From: Pandoraea pneumonica
GTDB lineage: Bacteria; Pseudomonadota; Gammaproteobacteria; Burkholderiales; Burkholderiaceae
Length of the DNA stretch: 64,000 nt
Assembly: GCF_902459645.1 (NCBI RefSeq)
Contig: NZ_CABPSK010000001.1
Coordinates: forward strand, 992,001 to 1,056,000
Reading direction: 5' to 3'
Numbering within the stretch: the stretch's first letter is position 1; every line of letters begins with the position of its first letter. The notes beneath the pieces were generated by a model. The model saw only the letters and a list, made by a program, of their open reading frames with translations, did no database searches and had not been told where the DNA came from. Positions 62,901-64,000 of this stretch are shown here, piece after piece. The position numbers and the translations under genes are program-made.

Positions 62901-64000
62901 TGTTGGCAACTTATTTCTCCCTTCTCTGCGATGTGCCGATAGAGTTCGGCGACGCAGTCACCGGCGAGATTGCCGAAGCTGAAATAGGCGCCATTCTCAA
63001 GGCGGCTTTCCAAAGGCTTCGATGACGCGGAACGTTCGTGCTTCAGGTGGTAGGTGAGATCGAGCTTCTCGTCGTCAAACACCTGATCCCCTTTGAGACG
63101 ACGCAATATCATCTCGTCCAGCGCGCCTGACAGGTCACCCGACGGCGACCGTGCCAATACGATGATGTCGCTCAGCCGGACATTCGTATTCAGACCGAGC
63201 TGCTCGAGAATCGTTGGGCGCGTACGCTCAAGGAAATCAAATACAACCTGGTCGTGCGTTTTGATATTGGCGAAGTGGGTGCCAAGCAGGCTCTCATCGA
63301 TTTCCGGCGCGAGTTGTTTCGCGACAGCGGCATCTAGCTTCTCGTGAAATGTCTTTGACGCTTCGGCGCTTGCCGACAGACGTGCGGGGTGATCTGGCGC
63401 GATTTGCGCGGCCCCCGCTGACGGAAACCGAAGCGGATCGTTCGGCTGCCAGCTTGCAAGATAATCCGTCAATTGCGAAAGATAGCCGTCTGACGGAATT
63501 TCCACGCCTGCCGGAGTGATCGACTGCGCTGCCGTGGCTTGCGCGTCGAACCCAAGTGACGCGGGTGGCCCGGATTGCGTCAGTCCCGAGCTGGCGTAGA
63601 GCGCGAGCAGCATCCGTTGCATCGGTGTTTCCGCACACGACTGGCTGGCCTTTGATTCTGCCGCCGCCCGCGCGTGCTTTTCGTAATCGACGCCATGCCG
63701 GTAATCCACGCCGGAGCCCGCCCAGCGGAACTGCTGCAATTTGTCATTCAGCGTGAGCCAGGCGCCGGTCAGCAGTGCCCCCAACCCCGTCACCACCGGC
63801 CGCACCCAGCCGTTCGTTTCCTCGTCGTGGAACGCTTCTTCGATGCTGGGGCCGAATACACCGTGATAGTTAGTCCATCCCTCATCCTCGGCGTGACTAT
63901 CGAAATCCTCCGCCCAGCAATGCTCGCCTATGTCGGCAAATAGCGCCGCTAGCCACTGTATCTCCGGATCGATTTCCGACTGCACGTCATCACGTCGCAA
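59903..64000 (-). CDS. very large protein, 5' end outside window, with C-terminal papain-like candidate triad
   Basis: 1365 residues visible; the frame is open at 64000, so the N-terminus is missing. One hydrophobic segment (VVTGLGALLTGAWLTL, visible residues about 68-84). Most of the protein is mixed alpha/beta without recognised domains. In the last 175 residues Cys1195 (GPTTLCLVAARAL), His1287 (TVNHAVLFG) and Asp1307 (FMLYDPEVG) occur in the order and spacing of C58/YopT-like papain-fold proteases, where an FDPN-type Asp follows the His by about 15-20 residues. Codon use and GC look like neighbours. A secreted effector or toxin is a reasonable inference, unproven. No immunity or chaperone gene is visible. 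Confidence 0.8.
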   Translation of the reverse strand: MRRDDVQSEIDPEIQWLAALFADIGEHCWAEDFDSHAEDEGWTNYHGVFGPSIEEAFHDEETNGWVRPVVTGLGALLTGAWLTLNDKLQQFRWAGSGVDYRHGVDYEKHARAAAESKASQSCAETPMQRMLLALYASSGLTQSGPPASLGFDAQATAAQSITPAGVEIPSDGYLSQLTDYLASWQPNDPLRFPSAGAAQIAPDHPARLSASAEASKTFHEKLDAAVAKQLAPEIDESLLGTHFANIKTHDQVVFDFLERTRPTILEQLGLNTNVRLSDIIVLARSPSGDLSGALDEMILRRLKGDQVFDDEKLDLTYHLKHERSASSKPLESRLENGAYFSFGNLAGDCVAELYRHIAEKGEISCQQELLNTDGRQMATYGRLYAQAALQRVDSEYAAGRLSEAGALTLKAVCRVPTGAARLKGDDVMRGSRAYLVRALVTVPGKEGDVSSRERMMPGLMVASRATPESPPEDDEGAVMYAVGAPEPFSEYRLEDIEGALYAYRHSAGTETDFLQGNDIARAMRIRLAQAFPDIDLGREGVTISLALAPSEGHIFQDMTRAAATIMVPTHRYQMTRSKFEAEGIAPSARRAWLSGQTLEEGGRVARYAPPPLSTISPTVGLPPGSSEIRIGRSGARKLRELADMRTESALAGHAPQGKDQWSIGDRRERILDWGQHELTSIRALKGGFVVSAYEAANSGDLSLLAKNMVLLSVGGETSSDGIELSGMDVDAWPSNGAEVGWLDTGTFQSTIMTIRRADDANALIVTYDALDPVTKFREFRDEAALRAWYQEASGDVNKRDALTQRFYSAESERFDGVPMASMARGRPLGEFSINTRAFARGAGPFTELWDRAQALLLTRFDDWPYKEWEQDRDATIMKYFYYPAEMAKNVASRLGEMAAVQTALFDRAALNSRSSMDAAYGPRIAEALFARAEPIVRSLDSGLPIAPGAFDRHNSMRIPLSSDVALSYPGPVLGLPTLADQMDGVEPFMGMVPKNTVMPGLYLSQGRWLAEGQDGHYLQVMFDDEMQGWRLCMDKEVSRDGPRVAQRPNSTAWEVIPFADAEAILPNVDDRTNFHLARACDRLARQLRFNADDSVAEAFSFGNRYDASRPLPRNATLTSYRLAFLKGFNEGVSPDELGDLWEGVQALEAREPLEKFIRLSQRLQSQPGLDSFRAVSWNSRREMSKLAGRGPTTLCLVAARALVDGKLPDAFFVKENVEPGSFEAIARDRQIAGEGHKAVRADLKQLRDSIDAVISVRPDLLSVGEIIDQLRPSRREDAFLVAQTVNHAVLFGARQSSPGTTTFMLYDPEVGVMTAHNRLAFERIVSSYLLNGGQAVHAYGAQTRRDGKVAFQVADVDVTELMRLD

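Overview
This 64 kb window is dense, high-GC chromosomal DNA from a Gram-negative betaproteobacterium. Gene content and operon style (DHA2 and RND efflux, LysR and MarR regulators next to divergent targets, AlgI/AlgJ, SigK/RskA, CaiB plus an HTH-citrate synthase) point to the Burkholderiaceae. Pandoraea or a close relative is my best guess, made without a database search. I saw no rRNA, tRNA, CRISPR array, insertion sequence, phage or integrase. About 48 protein genes are called; the first and last run off the window.

Layout. (1) 1-4.4 kb: a truncated esterase lipoprotein, a lipocalin, a glutathione-transferase-like protein, and a MarR regulator followed by a DHA2 drug exporter. (2) 4.4-7 kb: arsenic operon arsR-acr3-arsC-arsH, then a LysR regulator divergent from an MFS carrier (7-9.2 kb). 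(3) 9.3-17.2 kb: a periplasmic protein of unknown role, then a copper/silver efflux operon: small CzcI-like protein, cusC, cusB (with a fused CusF domain), cusA and cusF. (4) 17.3-19.5 kb: serine acetyltransferase and an unknown Ser-rich protein. (5) 19.5-23.6 kb: a Crp/Fnr-type regulator divergent from a flavoprotein-ferredoxin-substrate-binding-protein operon resembling an AprAB-type redox pair coupled to sulfonate-type uptake. (6) 23.7-29 kb: RskA anti-sigma and ECF sigma, an AlgI/AlgJ-type O-acetylation pair, and an epoxide-hydrolase-like enzyme. (7) 29.3-31.4 kb: DUF2946 and a PepSY membrane protein with a His-rich loop. (8) 31.5-41.6 kb: an HTH-citrate synthase divergent from a CaiB-type CoA-transferase, a degenerate GGDEF protein, 2,4-dienoyl-CoA reductase divergent from a PadR regulator, then a beta-propeller protein with a fatty-acid hydroxylase. 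(9) 42-51.3 kb: an MdtABC-like RND operon plus an outer-membrane lipoprotein. (10) 51.3-59.8 kb: LysR and a methyltransferase, then a P-type ATPase, a DUF4105 membrane protein and a lipase-like lipoprotein, and a small exported protein. (11) 59.9-64 kb: a very large partial protein whose C-terminus carries a candidate papain-like Cys-His-Asp triad.

The main theme is envelope defence: arsenic, copper/silver and drug efflux, each with local control. Three promoters (arsR, the small metal-linked gene, padR) place the expected transcription start on the start codon with no Shine-Dalgarno sequence, suggesting leaderless mRNAs. Clear paired operators lie in front of the GST/marR and fadH/padR divergent pairs. 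The least explained items are the large C-terminal-protease-like protein at the right edge, the flavoprotein-ferredoxin operon, and the Ser-rich protein at 18.4 kb.
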